The translations under genes were made by a program, and so were the position numbers. Positions 35,500-43,563 of a stretch of DNA of 64,000 nucleotides are shown piece after piece. Source of the stretch: Solirubrobacteraceae bacterium (GTDB taxonomy: Bacteria > Actinomycetota > Thermoleophilia > Solirubrobacterales > Solirubrobacteraceae); NCBI GenBank assembly GCA_030681525.1, contig JAUXSD010000084.1:30409-94408 (forward strand), written 5' to 3'. Within the stretch, counting starts at the first letter, position 1, and each line of letters starts with the position of its first letter. Under the pieces are notes generated by a model. That model made no database searches, was not told where the DNA came from, and saw only the letters and a list, made by a program, of their open reading frames with translations.

Positions 35500-37053
35500 G
35501 TGGGCGCGGCGCCGCTTCCCGACTGGCTCGAGCCGCTCTACGGCGCCGAGCAGATGCGGGCGATCGACCGCTGGGCGATCGAGCAGCGGGGGATCCCGTC
35601 GCTGGACCTCATGGAGCGCGCCGGCGCCGGCCTGACGGTGCACACCGACCGGCTCTTCCCGCGCGGCCCGATCGTGATCGTCTGCGGCAAGGGCAACAAC
35701 GGCGGCGACGGGCTGGTGGCGGGACGCCTGCTGCGCGGCTTCGGGCGCAAGGTGCGCGTGCTGCTGCTCGCCGCGCCGGACGAGTACACCGGCGACGCGG
35801 CGGCGAACCTGCGCCGCCTCGACGGCGCGCACGAGCCGTTTGAGCCGGACGCGCTCGCGGACGCCGCGGTCGTGATCGACGCGATCCTCGGCACGGGGTT
35901 TGCGGGCGAGCCGCGCGGCACGGCGGCGGCGGCGATCGAGGCTCTCGCGGGCTTCGGCGGGCCGATCGTCGCCGCCGACATCGCCAGCGGCGTCGACGCC
36001 TCGACGGGGGAGGCCGCGCGTGCGGCGGTCGCCGCCACCGCGACGGTGACGTTCGCGGCGGCCAAGCCGGGCCACTGGATCGCGCCGGGCAAGCAGGCCT
36101 GCGGCGAGCGCATCGTCGTCGACATCGGGATCCCGCCGGGTGCTCCGGTCCCGCCCGACGCCGGGCTGCTGACGGGTCGTGTCCACGATCTCGTGCCCGG
36201 CCGCGACGCGCCCGGCACGAAGTTCAGCTCCGGGCACGTCGTCGTCGCCGGCGGCTCGCGCGGGCTGACCGGCGCGCCCTGCCTCGCCGCCGATGCCGCC
36301 ATGCGGGCCGGGGCCGGCTACGTCACCGCGCTCGTGCCGGCGTCGCTGGAGCCGATCTTCGAGAGCCGCCTGCTCGAGGTGATGACGCGGGCGCTGGCCG
36401 ATGCGGACGGCGCGCTGACGCCCGCCGCCGTGGACGACGCGCTGGCGGCGTGCGAGCGGGCCGGGGCGCTCGTGCTGGGGCCCGGCGCGGGCCGCGGCGA
36501 CGGGACGTTCGGCTTCCTGCGCGAGGTGGCGGCGCGGGCCGAGCTGCCGCTGCTGATCGACGCCGACGGTCTCAACGCGCATGCCGGCGCGCTCGCGGCG
36601 CTGGCCGAGCGCCGCGCGCCGACCGTCCTCACGCCGCACGCCGGCGAGCTCGCGCGGCTGCTGGAGACGTCGAGCGAGCAGGTCGCCCGCAGCCGCCTGC
36701 GCAGCGCGCGCGAGGCGGCGCGGCGCGCGCGGGCGATCGTCGTGCTCAAGGGCGACGACACGATCATCGCCCGACCCGACGGGCTGGCCGCCGTCAACGA
36801 CCTGAGCGCGCCGGGGCTCGCGACGGCCGGCACGGGCGACGTGCTGAGCGGCATCATCGGCGCACACCTGGCCAAGGGCATGGATCCGTTCGCGGCCGCC
36901 TGCGCGGGCGTGCGACGCCACGCCGCGGCCGGTCGCCTCGCCGCCGACGAGCACGGCGCCGACGAGCACGGCGCCGACGGGGTCATCGCCCGCGACGTCA
37001 TCGCGGCGCTGCCGCGCGCGCGCCGTGGCGAGCCGGCGACGCCCGACGAGTAG
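35500..37053 (+). CDS. nnr: bifunctional NAD(P)HX epimerase/dehydratase
   Basis: 517 residues. Repairs hydrated NAD(P)H. N-terminal YjeF_N epimerase domain (residues 1-215): YGAEQMRAIDRWAIEQ, VCGKGNNGGDGLVAGRLL and DAILGTGFAGEPRG. C-terminal ADP/ATP-dependent dehydratase of the ribokinase-like fold: HVVVAGGSRGLTGAP, LIDADGLNAHAG and TAGTGDVLSGIIGAHLAKG. The GTG start follows GGG of the spacer. A short tandem duplication (DEHGADEHGAD) occurs near residue 485. alr starts 12 nt downstream. Confidence 0.93.
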   Translation: MGAAPLPDWLEPLYGAEQMRAIDRWAIEQRGIPSLDLMERAGAGLTVHTDRLFPRGPIVIVCGKGNNGGDGLVAGRLLRGFGRKVRVLLLAAPDEYTGDAAANLRRLDGAHEPFEPDALADAAVVIDAILGTGFAGEPRGTAAAAIEALAGFGGPIVAADIASGVDASTGEAARAAVAATATVTFAAAKPGHWIAPGKQACGERIVVDIGIPPGAPVPPDAGLLTGRVHDLVPGRDAPGTKFSSGHVVVAGGSRGLTGAPCLAADAAMRAGAGYVTALVPASLEPIFESRLLEVMTRALADADGALTPAAVDDALAACERAGALVLGPGAGRGDGTFGFLREVAARAELPLLIDADGLNAHAGALAALAERRAPTVLTPHAGELARLLETSSEQVARSRLRSAREAARRARAIVVLKGDDTIIARPDGLAAVNDLSAPGLATAGTGDVLSGIIGAHLAKGMDPFAAACAGVRRHAAAGRLAADEHGADEHGADGVIARDVIAALPRARRGEPATPDE

Positions 37054-37056
37054 CCT
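37051..37056 (+). promoter_or_regulatory. -10 element (TAGCCT), alr
   Basis: TAGCCT 9 nt before the alr ATG, beginning with the stop codon of nnr; possible internal leaderless promoter. Confidence 0.4.
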
Positions 37057-37065
37057 TCGCGCGCG

Positions 37066-38208
37066 ATGGCGGTCCAGCAGGACGTGGCGGTTCGCGCGGT
37101 CGCCCGCGTCAACCTCGCGGCGATCGAGCGCAACGCCGCACGCATGCGGCGCGAGCTCGCCGCGGGCGCGAACGCGGCGGCGCTGTGCGCCGTCGTGAAG
37201 GCCGACGGCTACGGTCACGGCGCGATCCCGAGCGCACGCGCCGCGCTGGCCGGCGGCGCGACGTGGCTCGCCGTCGCCGCGGCGGGCGAGGCGGCGCAGC
37301 TGCGCGCGGCCGGTCTCGACGCTCCGATCCTCGTCATGGGGGCGCTGTCGCCGGCCGAGCTCGATGTGGCGCTGGCGGCCGGCGCCGACGTCGTCGCCTG
37401 GGACGAGGCGTTCGTGGCGGCGGTCGCCGCGCGCGGCGGCGGCGCGGTGCACGTCAAGCTCGACACCGGGATGGGCCGGCTCGGAACCCGCGACCCGGAC
37501 GCCGCGACCCGCGTGGCGCAGGCCGCCGCGGCGACGGAGGGCGTCCGCCTCGCCGGGGCGATGACGCACTTCGCGACCGCCGACGAGCGCGGCGACACGT
37601 TCTTCGCCGAGCAGCTCGCGCGCTTCGCGGCGTGGGCGCCGGCGTTGCAGGCCGCCCACCCGTCGATCGTGCTGCACGCGGCCAACAGCGCGGGCACGCT
37701 GCGCGAGGCCGCGTCGCACTTCGACATGGTGCGGGCCGGCGTCGCGCTCTACGGCCTGGATCCCTTCGGCGAGGACGCCGCCGCCCGCGACCTCGAGCCG
37801 GCGCTCGAGCTGCACTCCTACGTCGCGGCGGTCAAGCCGGTCGCCCCCGGCGAGAGCGCGGGCTACGGGCGGCGCTTCGTCGCCGCGACGCCGACGCACA
37901 CCGCGACCCTGCCCATCGGGTACGGCGACGGCGTGCGGCGCGCGCTGACGAACAACCTCGATGTGCTCGTGCGCGGCGTGCGGCGACCGCTCGTCGGCAC
38001 GGTCAGCATGGACAACATCACGCTCGACGTCGGCAGCCCGCCCGCGGCGGCCGTCGGCGAGCCGGCCGTGCTGATCGGCGCCCAGGGCGAGGAGCGGATC
38101 GGCGTCGAGGAGATCGCGCAGCGCCTGGCGACGATCAACTACGAGGTGACCTGCGGGCTGCTCGCGCGGGTGCCGCGCCTGTATCACCACGACGGCGAGC
38201 CGGCGTGA
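37066..38208 (+). CDS. alr: alanine racemase
   Basis: 380 residues. Converts L- to D-alanine for cell-wall synthesis using PLP. The Lys that binds PLP is in CAVVKADGYGHGA; the catalytic Tyr of the second base lies near LPIGYGDGVRRAL; GTVSMDNITLDVG is typical. HVKLDTGMGRLG and FDMVRAGVALYGLDP are also family segments. Its cluster with glmS and the nnr gene fits precursor supply. Confidence 0.95.
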   Translation: MAVQQDVAVRAVARVNLAAIERNAARMRRELAAGANAAALCAVVKADGYGHGAIPSARAALAGGATWLAVAAAGEAAQLRAAGLDAPILVMGALSPAELDVALAAGADVVAWDEAFVAAVAARGGGAVHVKLDTGMGRLGTRDPDAATRVAQAAAATEGVRLAGAMTHFATADERGDTFFAEQLARFAAWAPALQAAHPSIVLHAANSAGTLREAASHFDMVRAGVALYGLDPFGEDAAARDLEPALELHSYVAAVKPVAPGESAGYGRRFVAATPTHTATLPIGYGDGVRRALTNNLDVLVRGVRRPLVGTVSMDNITLDVGSPPAAAVGEPAVLIGAQGEERIGVEEIAQRLATINYEVTCGLLARVPRLYHHDGEPA

Positions 38209-38227
38209 GGGGGCGGGGGCGCCCGCG

Positions 38228-39628
38228 ATGAGCGACCCGCGCACGCTGATCGCCGAGGCGCTGCGCGACCGCTGCGCCTGGCTCGTCGGCGGCGCGGTGC
38301 GCGACGCCATCCTCGGCCGCGCGACCGCCGACTTCGACGTCGTCGTCGAGGGCGAGGTCGGGGCCGCGGCGCGCGCGCTGGCCCGGGCGGTGCGCGGGCC
38401 GCGGTTCGAGCTCTCCGACGAGTTCGGCTCCTGGCGCGTGATGGCGCCCGACCGGACGTGGCAGGTCGACCTCAGCCCGCGGCGCGGCGGTTCGCTGGAG
38501 GCCGACCTCGCGCTGCGCGACTTCACGGTCAACGCGATCGCCGAACCGCTGGCGGGCGGCCCGCGGCTCGACCCGCACGGCGGCGCCGGGGACCTTGCGG
38601 CGGGCCGGCTGCGGGCCGTCGGCCCGCGCTCGCTCGCCGACGACCCGCTGCGCGTCGTGCGGCTCGTGCGCCTCGCGGCCGAGCTCGGGCTGCGCGTCGA
38701 CCCCGCGACCGCGGCGCTGGCCCGCACGAGCGCGCCAGGCGCCGCCACGGTGGCCCAGGAGCGGGTGTGGAGCGAGCTGAAGCGGATCGTCACGGGCGAC
38801 GGCGTCATCGCGTCCCTGGCGCTCATGGAGGACGTCGGGCTGACCGCGGCGATCCTGCCCGAGCTGCATGCGCTGCACGGCGTCGACCAGAACCGCTACC
38901 ACCACGCCGACGTGTACGCGCACACGATCGAGGTGCTCGAGCAGGCGATCGCCCTGCAGGCCGACCCGGGCGCGGTCTTCGGCGACCAGGCCGCGGCGGC
39001 CGTGGGCGCGGTGCTGGCCGAGCCGCTCGCCGAGGACGTCGACCGCGGGTTCGGGCTGCGCATGGGCGCGCTGCTGCACGACGTCGCCAAGCCGCTGACG
39101 CTCGGGCGCCGCGACGACGGCTCGCCGACGTTCGTCGGCCACGACAGCGCGGGCGCCGAGCTGTCGCGCGAGATCCTCACGCGGCTGCGCGCCGGCGAGA
39201 AGCTCAAGGCGCACGTCGCCGCGCTCGCCCGCCACCACCTGCGCCTCGGCTTCCTCGTCCACGAGACGCCGCTGGCGCGGCGCGCCCTGTATCGCTATCT
39301 GCGCGCCACCGAGCCGGTCGAGGTCGACGTGACGCTGCTGTCGGTCGCCGACCGTCTCGCCACGCGCGGTCGCAAGGCGCAGGAGTCGATCGCCAAGCAC
39401 CTCGAGCTCGCGCGCGAGGTGCTGCCCGCCGCGCTCGCCTGGCGCGCGGAGGGCCGCCGCGCGCCGCTCGTCCGCGGCGACGCGCTGGCCGCCGAGCTGG
39501 GGCTGACCGACGGGCGCATGCTGGGACGCCTGCTCGCCGAACTCGACGAAGCGCACTTCGCGGGTGAGGTCGGCACGCGCGACGAGGCGCTGGCGCTCGC
39601 GGCGCGGCTGCTGCACCGGGCCGTCTAG
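38228..39628 (+). CDS. cca: CCA tRNA nucleotidyltransferase / poly(A) polymerase family, HD type
   Basis: 466 residues. Class II nucleotidyltransferase: LVGGAVRDAILGR, the metal motif DFDVVVEG, RDFTVNAIA and DDPLRVVRLVRLAAELG. A C-terminal HD phosphohydrolase domain follows (RYHHADVYAHTIEVLE, ALLHDVAKP). It would add or repair 3' CCA ends of tRNA. It is the only such gene seen here. Start ATG at 38228, 19 nt after alr. Confidence 0.88.
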   Translation: MSDPRTLIAEALRDRCAWLVGGAVRDAILGRATADFDVVVEGEVGAAARALARAVRGPRFELSDEFGSWRVMAPDRTWQVDLSPRRGGSLEADLALRDFTVNAIAEPLAGGPRLDPHGGAGDLAAGRLRAVGPRSLADDPLRVVRLVRLAAELGLRVDPATAALARTSAPGAATVAQERVWSELKRIVTGDGVIASLALMEDVGLTAAILPELHALHGVDQNRYHHADVYAHTIEVLEQAIALQADPGAVFGDQAAAAVGAVLAEPLAEDVDRGFGLRMGALLHDVAKPLTLGRRDDGSPTFVGHDSAGAELSREILTRLRAGEKLKAHVAALARHHLRLGFLVHETPLARRALYRYLRATEPVEVDVTLLSVADRLATRGRKAQESIAKHLELAREVLPAALAWRAEGRRAPLVRGDALAAELGLTDGRMLGRLLAELDEAHFAGEVGTRDEALALAARLLHRAV

Positions 39629-39631
39629 GCT
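39626..39631 (+). promoter_or_regulatory. -10 element (TAGGCT), HIT gene
   Basis: TAGGCT 8 nt before the ATG at 39640; its TAG is the cca stop codon. Confidence 0.45.
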
Positions 39632-39639
39632 TGGCCGCG

Positions 39640-40059
39640 ATGACCCCCGAGCGCGATCCCGACTGCCTGTTCTGCCAGATCGTCGCCGGCGAGATCCCCG
39701 CCACGGTCATCGCCGAGGACGAGCGCACGATCGCCTTCATGGACATCAACCCGGCGTCGCGCGGCCACGCGCTCGTCATCCCGCGCGCCCACGCCCGCGA
39801 CGTGCACGACATCGACACGGACGATCTCCGCGCGGTCGCGGCGACGGCGCAGACGGTCGCCGCCCGCGTGATCGAGCGGCTCGGGGCCGCCGGCGTGAAC
39901 CTCCTGAACTCCAGCGGCGCGGCGGCCTGGCAGACGGTGTTTCACTTCCACATGCACGTCATCCCGCGCTACGAGGGCGATCCGCTCCGGCTGCCCTGGG
40001 TGCCGGCGTCGGGCGACATGGCGCAGATCGCAGCGGCCGGCGAGCAGCTCAAGCCGTAG
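39640..40059 (+). CDS. HIT-family nucleotide hydrolase/transferase
   Basis: 139 residues. The histidine triad HFHMHVIPRYEG carries the catalytic His; CLFCQIVAGEIPA at the N-terminus is a zinc-type CxxC as in HINT/Fhit-like bacterial proteins. These enzymes cleave nucleoside phosphoramidates or dinucleotides. I chose the ATG at 39640 (MTPERDPD), which follows a -10 hexamer by 8 nt, over the TTG at 39631. Confidence 0.9.
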   Translation: MTPERDPDCLFCQIVAGEIPATVIAEDERTIAFMDINPASRGHALVIPRAHARDVHDIDTDDLRAVAATAQTVAARVIERLGAAGVNLLNSSGAAAWQTVFHFHMHVIPRYEGDPLRLPWVPASGDMAQIAAAGEQLKP

Positions 40060-40114
40060 GCGCACGCACGGTTGCGCGTTGGTCTCCGGGCCTGCACTAC
40101 GTCATATTTGACGC

Positions 40115-40717
40115 ATGACCGGCGACCGAGGGCGGGGGAGTGGGTGGCGGACGCTCGCCGTGGGCGGCTGCGTGGCGGCTCTCTGCGCGCTCGTCGTCTC
40201 CACGGCGCTCGCCGCGACCTCGAAGACGATCGTCGTCACCGACGCGCGCGACGACGTCAGCGGGCCGCTGGACATCACGCGCGCGTCGCTGCAGCGCGCC
40301 TCCGACGGGCGCCTGCGCGCGGCGCTCTCGTTCACCGACAAGCTGACCCCGCAGGCGCTGCTGGCCGGCTCCGGCCCGCCGGGCTCGGCCTGCATCCGGA
40401 TCTGGACCGCGCGGGACGCCGATCCGGCCTCGATGCGCCCCGATCGCCTGGCCTGCGTCACCGCGCGCTCGGACGATGAGTTTCGCGGCGGCGTCTACGC
40501 GGTTGACGGGGCCGGCCTGCCCGATCGCGTGACCGGTGCGTCGGTGAAGATCACCGCGAGCCGCACGACCATCGTGCTGCGCTTCACGCAGAGCTCGATC
40601 GGGCGTCCGCAGCGCTTCCGCTTCGCCATCGAGTCGACCCGCCCGGGCTGCCAGCGGGCGACCTGCATCGACACGGCGCCGGCCCGCGGCCGGGCGCGCA
40701 CGTTCCGCCTGCGCTGA
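40115..40717 (+). CDS. secreted hypothetical protein
   Basis: 200 residues of unknown family. A signal peptide spans WRTLAVGGCVAALCALVVSTALAA (residues 11-34, split at the Cys). The mature part begins TIVVTDARDDVSGPLDI and is beta-rich, like small sugar-binding or DOMON-type domains, with cysteines in SACIRIW, LACVTAR and a C-terminal GCQRATCID. A CATATT hexamer 6 nt before the ATG may be its -10 element. No partner is evident. Confidence 0.6.
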   Translation: MTGDRGRGSGWRTLAVGGCVAALCALVVSTALAATSKTIVVTDARDDVSGPLDITRASLQRASDGRLRAALSFTDKLTPQALLAGSGPPGSACIRIWTARDADPASMRPDRLACVTARSDDEFRGGVYAVDGAGLPDRVTGASVKITASRTTIVLRFTQSSIGRPQRFRFAIESTRPGCQRATCIDTAPARGRARTFRLR

Positions 40718-40795
40718 GCCGCCGCCGGACCGGCGACGGGCGTTCTCTGGTGCGAGGACGCAACAAATGCCCGGAAGCTTGTGTTGAATGCTGGC

Positions 40796-41476
40796 ATGAC
40801 CCGCCTACGGATCCTCACAAGCTCAGCCCTGCTCGCAGCCCTCGCCGCGCTGGCGGTCCCGGCGGCCGCGCCCGCCAAGATCACCGAACTGGGCCAGCTG
40901 CCCGACGGCGTCCTCGGCGTGTGCCCGCTCAACTGCCAGGCCGTCAGCCGCTCGACGGGCTATCAGGCGAAGGTCGGCCCCGACCGCACCCTCTACCGGG
41001 CCCCGGCCGACGGGCGGATCGTCGCGTGGAGCATCGCGCTGGGCAACCCGGGACCGAAGCAGTCGGCGTTCTTCGCCGAGCGCCTCGGCGGAGAGTCGCA
41101 GGCGGCGATCGTCGTCCTGGGCACCGAGAAGAAGCTCGTGCGCCGCGTGGTCGCCAAGGGCCCGCTGCAGAAGCTCACCGACTACTTCGGTCAGGTCGTC
41201 CAGTTCCCGCTGGAGCGGACGCTGGCGATCAAGAAGGGGCAGTACGTCGGGCTGTCGGTCCCGTCGTGGGCCCCCGCCCTGCAGCTGTCGCTCGGGTCCG
41301 ACAGCTCGTGGCGGGCCAGCCGCCCGAAGGACTCGTGCGGCGACACCTCGACGCAGTTCGCGCTCGTGGGATCGCGCCGCGCCACGCCGTTCGCCTGCCT
41401 GTACAAGACGGCGCGCCTGACCTACAGCGCGACGTTCATCCCGACGCCGACCGCGGCGAAGCGCTCGCGGCGGTAG
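40796..41476 (+). CDS. secreted hypothetical protein
   Basis: 226 residues. Signal peptide MTRLRILTSSALLAALAALA with cleavage near AAPAK. The mature protein is beta-rich: VCPLNCQAVSRSTGYQAKVG, then TLYRAPADGRIVAWSIALG and QYVGLSVPSW, a jelly-roll-like pattern that recurs in Solirubrobacterales secreted proteins as I recall them. Six cysteines may form disulfides. I chose the second start (40796) since it gives a normal signal peptide. Function unknown. Confidence 0.6.
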   Translation: MTRLRILTSSALLAALAALAVPAAAPAKITELGQLPDGVLGVCPLNCQAVSRSTGYQAKVGPDRTLYRAPADGRIVAWSIALGNPGPKQSAFFAERLGGESQAAIVVLGTEKKLVRRVVAKGPLQKLTDYFGQVVQFPLERTLAIKKGQYVGLSVPSWAPALQLSLGSDSSWRASRPKDSCGDTSTQFALVGSRRATPFACLYKTARLTYSATFIPTPTAAKRSRR

Positions 41477-41522
41477 CCCGCCCGGGCCCGATGCGCCGCC
41501 CGCGCCGCGGCGCGGGCCGGTT

Positions 41523-41921
41523 TCAGCAGGCGCCGGGGTTCTCGGCGCAGAAGCTCTCGAACTCGCCGCCGCCGGCCTGCGCGCCGCCGGTCGTCGACTG
41601 TCCACCGGTGTCGGGGGCCTGCCCGCCGGTCTGCGGCGAGCCGGTGGCCGGCGGCGGCGTGGGCGCCGCGGGCGGGGTCACGGGGGCGGGCGGCGCGACG
41701 CCGCCCTGCGGGGTGGCCGCCGTGGTGGAGGTCGCGGTCGTCGACGTCGTCGCGGTCGTGCCGGTGTCGTCCTCGCGGGCGGCCGTCGTGCCCGTCGGGA
41801 TCGTCAGGTCCGGCGACGTCTTGGGGACCTGCGTGGACAGCTCCTCATCGGATCCGCACGCGCTCACACCGCCGCAGGAGGCGAGGACGGCGAGCAGGGC
41901 GAGGGGTCGCTGACGGCGCAT
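41523..41921 (-). CDS. Pro/Thr-rich lipoprotein
   Basis: 132 residues. [19 protein letters not shown] with lipobox VSAC makes a lipoprotein signal. The rest is low-complexity Thr, Pro, Gly and Ala, ending in a short Cys pair segment [12 protein letters not shown]. The mature part is likely an extended surface spacer. I chose the ATG at 41921; the open frame upstream encodes no signal. It lies 11 nt after the zinc-ribbon gene on the same strand. Confidence 0.6.
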   Translation of the reverse strand: MRRQRPLALLAVLASCGGVSACGSDEELSTQVPKTSPDLTIPTGTTAAREDDTGTTATTSTTATSTTAATPQGGVAPPAPVTPPAAPTPPPATGSPQTGGQAPDTGGQSTTGGAQAGGGEFESFCAENPGAC

Positions 41922-41932
41922 CGCCGGGAGGT

Positions 41933-42175
41933 TCAGGTGACCGGATCCATGCGCCGGCTGCAGTGCGGGCAGTCGTTGAGGTCGCGCTGGGCGAGCTGAT
42001 CGCACCACGGGCAGAACCGCAGGTTCTCGACGGCCCAGGGGAGCCGGGACTTGGACGGCGCGAGCGGCAGCACCTTGCCGACGATCTCGAGCGGCTCGCC
42101 CGTCTCACGATCGACGTAGACGCGGCCGGGCTCCGCCTCGCGGATGATCTCGCGGCCGGATTCGGTCGCGCGCAT
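41933..42175 (-). CDS. small zinc-ribbon protein
   Basis: 80 residues. [20 protein letters not shown] is a beta-rich start, and the C-terminus has a zinc ribbon made of FCPWCDQ and DCPHCSRR, with four cysteines. Family unknown. A GTG at 42199 would add eight residues. Probably an RNA- or protein-binding accessory factor; no more can be said from sequence. Confidence 0.6.
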   Translation of the reverse strand: MRATESGREIIREAEPGRVYVDRETGEPLEIVGKVLPLAPSKSRLPWAVENLRFCPWCDQLAQRDLNDCPHCSRRMDPVT

Positions 42176-42306
42176 CCTGTAACGCTGAGGGGCTGACACC
42201 GCGCGAACCCTACCAAGCGGGCGCAGGCCAAACCTGCCGGTGCGGGCGCGCGGACGCCGGCCGAGCCGCCCGGTGGGGCAGCGGAACACCGTCCGGTCCG
42301 CTTGAT

Positions 42307-42312
42307 TAGACT
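42307..42312 (+). promoter_or_regulatory. -10 element (TAGACT), cytochrome gene
   Basis: TAGACT 11 nt before the ATG at 42324; a nearly leaderless transcript is expected. Confidence 0.45.
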
Positions 42313-42323
42313 CCCGCGCTCGC

Positions 42324-43067
42324 ATGACCCCTCCCCCCTTGAGAACACGACTTCTGGGCGTCGCCGCGTGCGCTGTCCTCGCCGCCGGCCTGAGTGCCTG
42401 CGAGAACGACAACGTCGATCCGAACGCGGATCTGATCGCCGGCAAGAAGGCCTTCGCGCAGAAGTGCGCGGCCTGCCACGTGCTCGCCCGCGCCGAGGCC
42501 AAGGGCGTGCAGGGGCCGAACCTCGACGAGGCGTTTCGCCAGTCGCTGAAGGACGGCTTCGGCCGCGACACGATCCATGGCGTCGTCGAGGACCAGATCC
42601 TCTATCCGGCGCGCGTGCCGCAGGACAGCCCGGCGTACATGCCCGCCAAGCTCGTGACCGGCAAGCTCGCCAAGGACGTCGCCTCGTACGTCGCGTCGGT
42701 CGTGGCGCGGCCCGGCAAGGACGCGGGCAAGCTCGCGACCGCGGTGCAGGCCGCCGGCGGCGGCAAGCCGGTCGCCGCGAAGGACGGCAAGCTCGCGTTG
42801 CCGGCCGATCCCAACGGCCAGCTGGCGTACATCACCAAGGAGGCGACGGCCGAGCCGGGAGCCCTGCAGATCGACTCCGAGAACGCAGCCTCGATCCCGC
42901 ACGACATCGCGCTCGAGGGCAACGGCGTCAACGCGAAGGGCGAGACCGTGCAGGACGGCGGCACCTCGTCGATCAAGGTGGACGTCAAGGCCGGCGAGTA
43001 CGCGTTCTACTGCACCGTCGCGGGGCACCGCGAGGGCGGCATGGAGGGAACGCTCACCGTCAAGTAG
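42324..43067 (+). CDS. cytochrome c-cupredoxin lipoprotein
   Basis: 247 residues. Lipobox LSAC (Cys26) anchors it outside the membrane. The cytochrome domain has the heme site CAACH (residues 48-52) and a probable axial Met106 (SPAYMP). A linker leads to a C-terminal cupredoxin domain with IPHDIAL and YCTVAGHREGGM supplying His, Cys, His and Met copper ligands. It is a likely electron carrier to the heme-copper oxidases encoded just downstream on the other strand. Confidence 0.8.
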   Translation: MTPPPLRTRLLGVAACAVLAAGLSACENDNVDPNADLIAGKKAFAQKCAACHVLARAEAKGVQGPNLDEAFRQSLKDGFGRDTIHGVVEDQILYPARVPQDSPAYMPAKLVTGKLAKDVASYVASVVARPGKDAGKLATAVQAAGGGKPVAAKDGKLALPADPNGQLAYITKEATAEPGALQIDSENAASIPHDIALEGNGVNAKGETVQDGGTSSIKVDVKAGEYAFYCTVAGHREGGMEGTLTVK

Positions 43068-43140
43068 CTCGCTGAGGGGGCGCCTGGTGTGCCGTGGGTG
43101 TTCCGGGCCGGCGCTTCTCGTTGGTTTGGCGTCGGGTGGA

Positions 43141-43170
43141 GTGTCGGCGAACGGCATCTCTGAGGGGTGA
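43141..43170 (+). repeat. leader block of the nested-hairpin repeat family
   Basis: GTCGGCGAACGGCAT then CTCTGAGGGGTGAG. The copy at 63591 is nearly identical. A CCGGGGCCGGCG block follows 25 nt later. Confidence 0.7.
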
Positions 43171-43213
43171 GTTGGTCTGGCCGATGCCGTTCGTGCCGGG
43201 GCCGGCGTGGGAT

Positions 43214-43251
43214 GGGCGCTTTATTCATGTGGGGGCATGTACAACACGCCC
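43214..43251 (+). repeat. nested hairpin element, CATG-stem class
   Basis: Outer GGGCG/CGCCC, 6-nt sides CTTTAT and ACAACA, inner stem CATG/CATG with a loop of TGGGGG. Shares TTCATGTGGG with the next hairpin but has different outer arms. Confidence 0.6.
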
Positions 43252-43274
43252 CGGCGTCTGTGCGCGGCGCGTCC

Positions 43275-43311
43275 GGTCGGTGTGTTCATGTGGGACATGA
43301 AGAAACCGACC
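43275..43311 (+). repeat. nested hairpin element, CATG-stem class
   Basis: Outer GGTCGGT/ACCGACC, inner TTCATG/CATGAA, loop TGGGA. Total span 37 nt, as in the other elements. Confidence 0.65.
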
Positions 43312-43354
43312 AGACCGGCCGCCGGCCCCGGAAACCACGGCCACACGGGACGGA

Positions 43355-43386
43355 CCCACCCCTCAGAGACGTCATTCGCCGACGCT
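43355..43386 (-). repeat. leader block of the nested-hairpin repeat family, inverted copy
   Basis: Minus strand: GCGTCGGCGAATGACGT then CTCTGAGGGGTGGG. It points toward the copy at 43141, with a CCGGGGCCGGCG block 25 nt downstream in its own direction. Confidence 0.7.
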
Positions 43387-43441
43387 CCCACCGACGCGAG
43401 CGGACGCCGGCCCGGCACCGCGACTGCACCGCCGCCGGCAG

Positions 43442-43552
43442 CTAGAAGATCGCCTTGAGCGCCAGCGACAGCAGCACGACGACGACCGCGATCGCCAGCA
43501 CCCGCAGCAGCAGCGAGAACGCGGCGTCCTCGGATTCCCACGGCGGGCGCAC
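43442..43552 (-). CDS. 36-residue membrane protein downstream of ctaE
   Basis: A GTG-started frame: MRPPWESEDAAFSLLLRV followed by an Ile/Val/Leu helix and a KAIF end, one transmembrane segment with an acidic N-terminal head. It begins 11 nt after the ctaE stop on the same strand and ends the oxidase cluster. Position and size suggest a small accessory subunit of the A2-type oxidase, but no family is recognised. It is too short for usual gene calling. Confidence 0.55.
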   Translation of the reverse strand: MRPPWESEDAAFSLLLRVLAIAVVVVLLSLALKAIF

Positions 43553-43563
43553 GGCGGCGCGGT

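Larger units (their letters stand above)
43068..43441. other. repeat-bearing intergenic region
   Basis: 374 bases without a credible gene. It holds two leader blocks facing each other (43141-43170 plus; 43355-43386 minus), two CCGGGGCCGGCG blocks (43196-43207; 43320-43331 reversed) and two nested hairpins between them. Confidence 0.6.

Noticed and set aside
35230..38826. Very long open frame (about 1200 codons) antisense to acpS, nnr and alr
   Set aside because: High-GC shadow frame: Arg/Pro/Ala/Ser-rich, no domain, and the plus strand encodes complete known enzymes.
43094..43458. Short frames inside the repeat region
   Set aside because: They are made of the repeat blocks, overlap each other in several frames and have no ribosome site.
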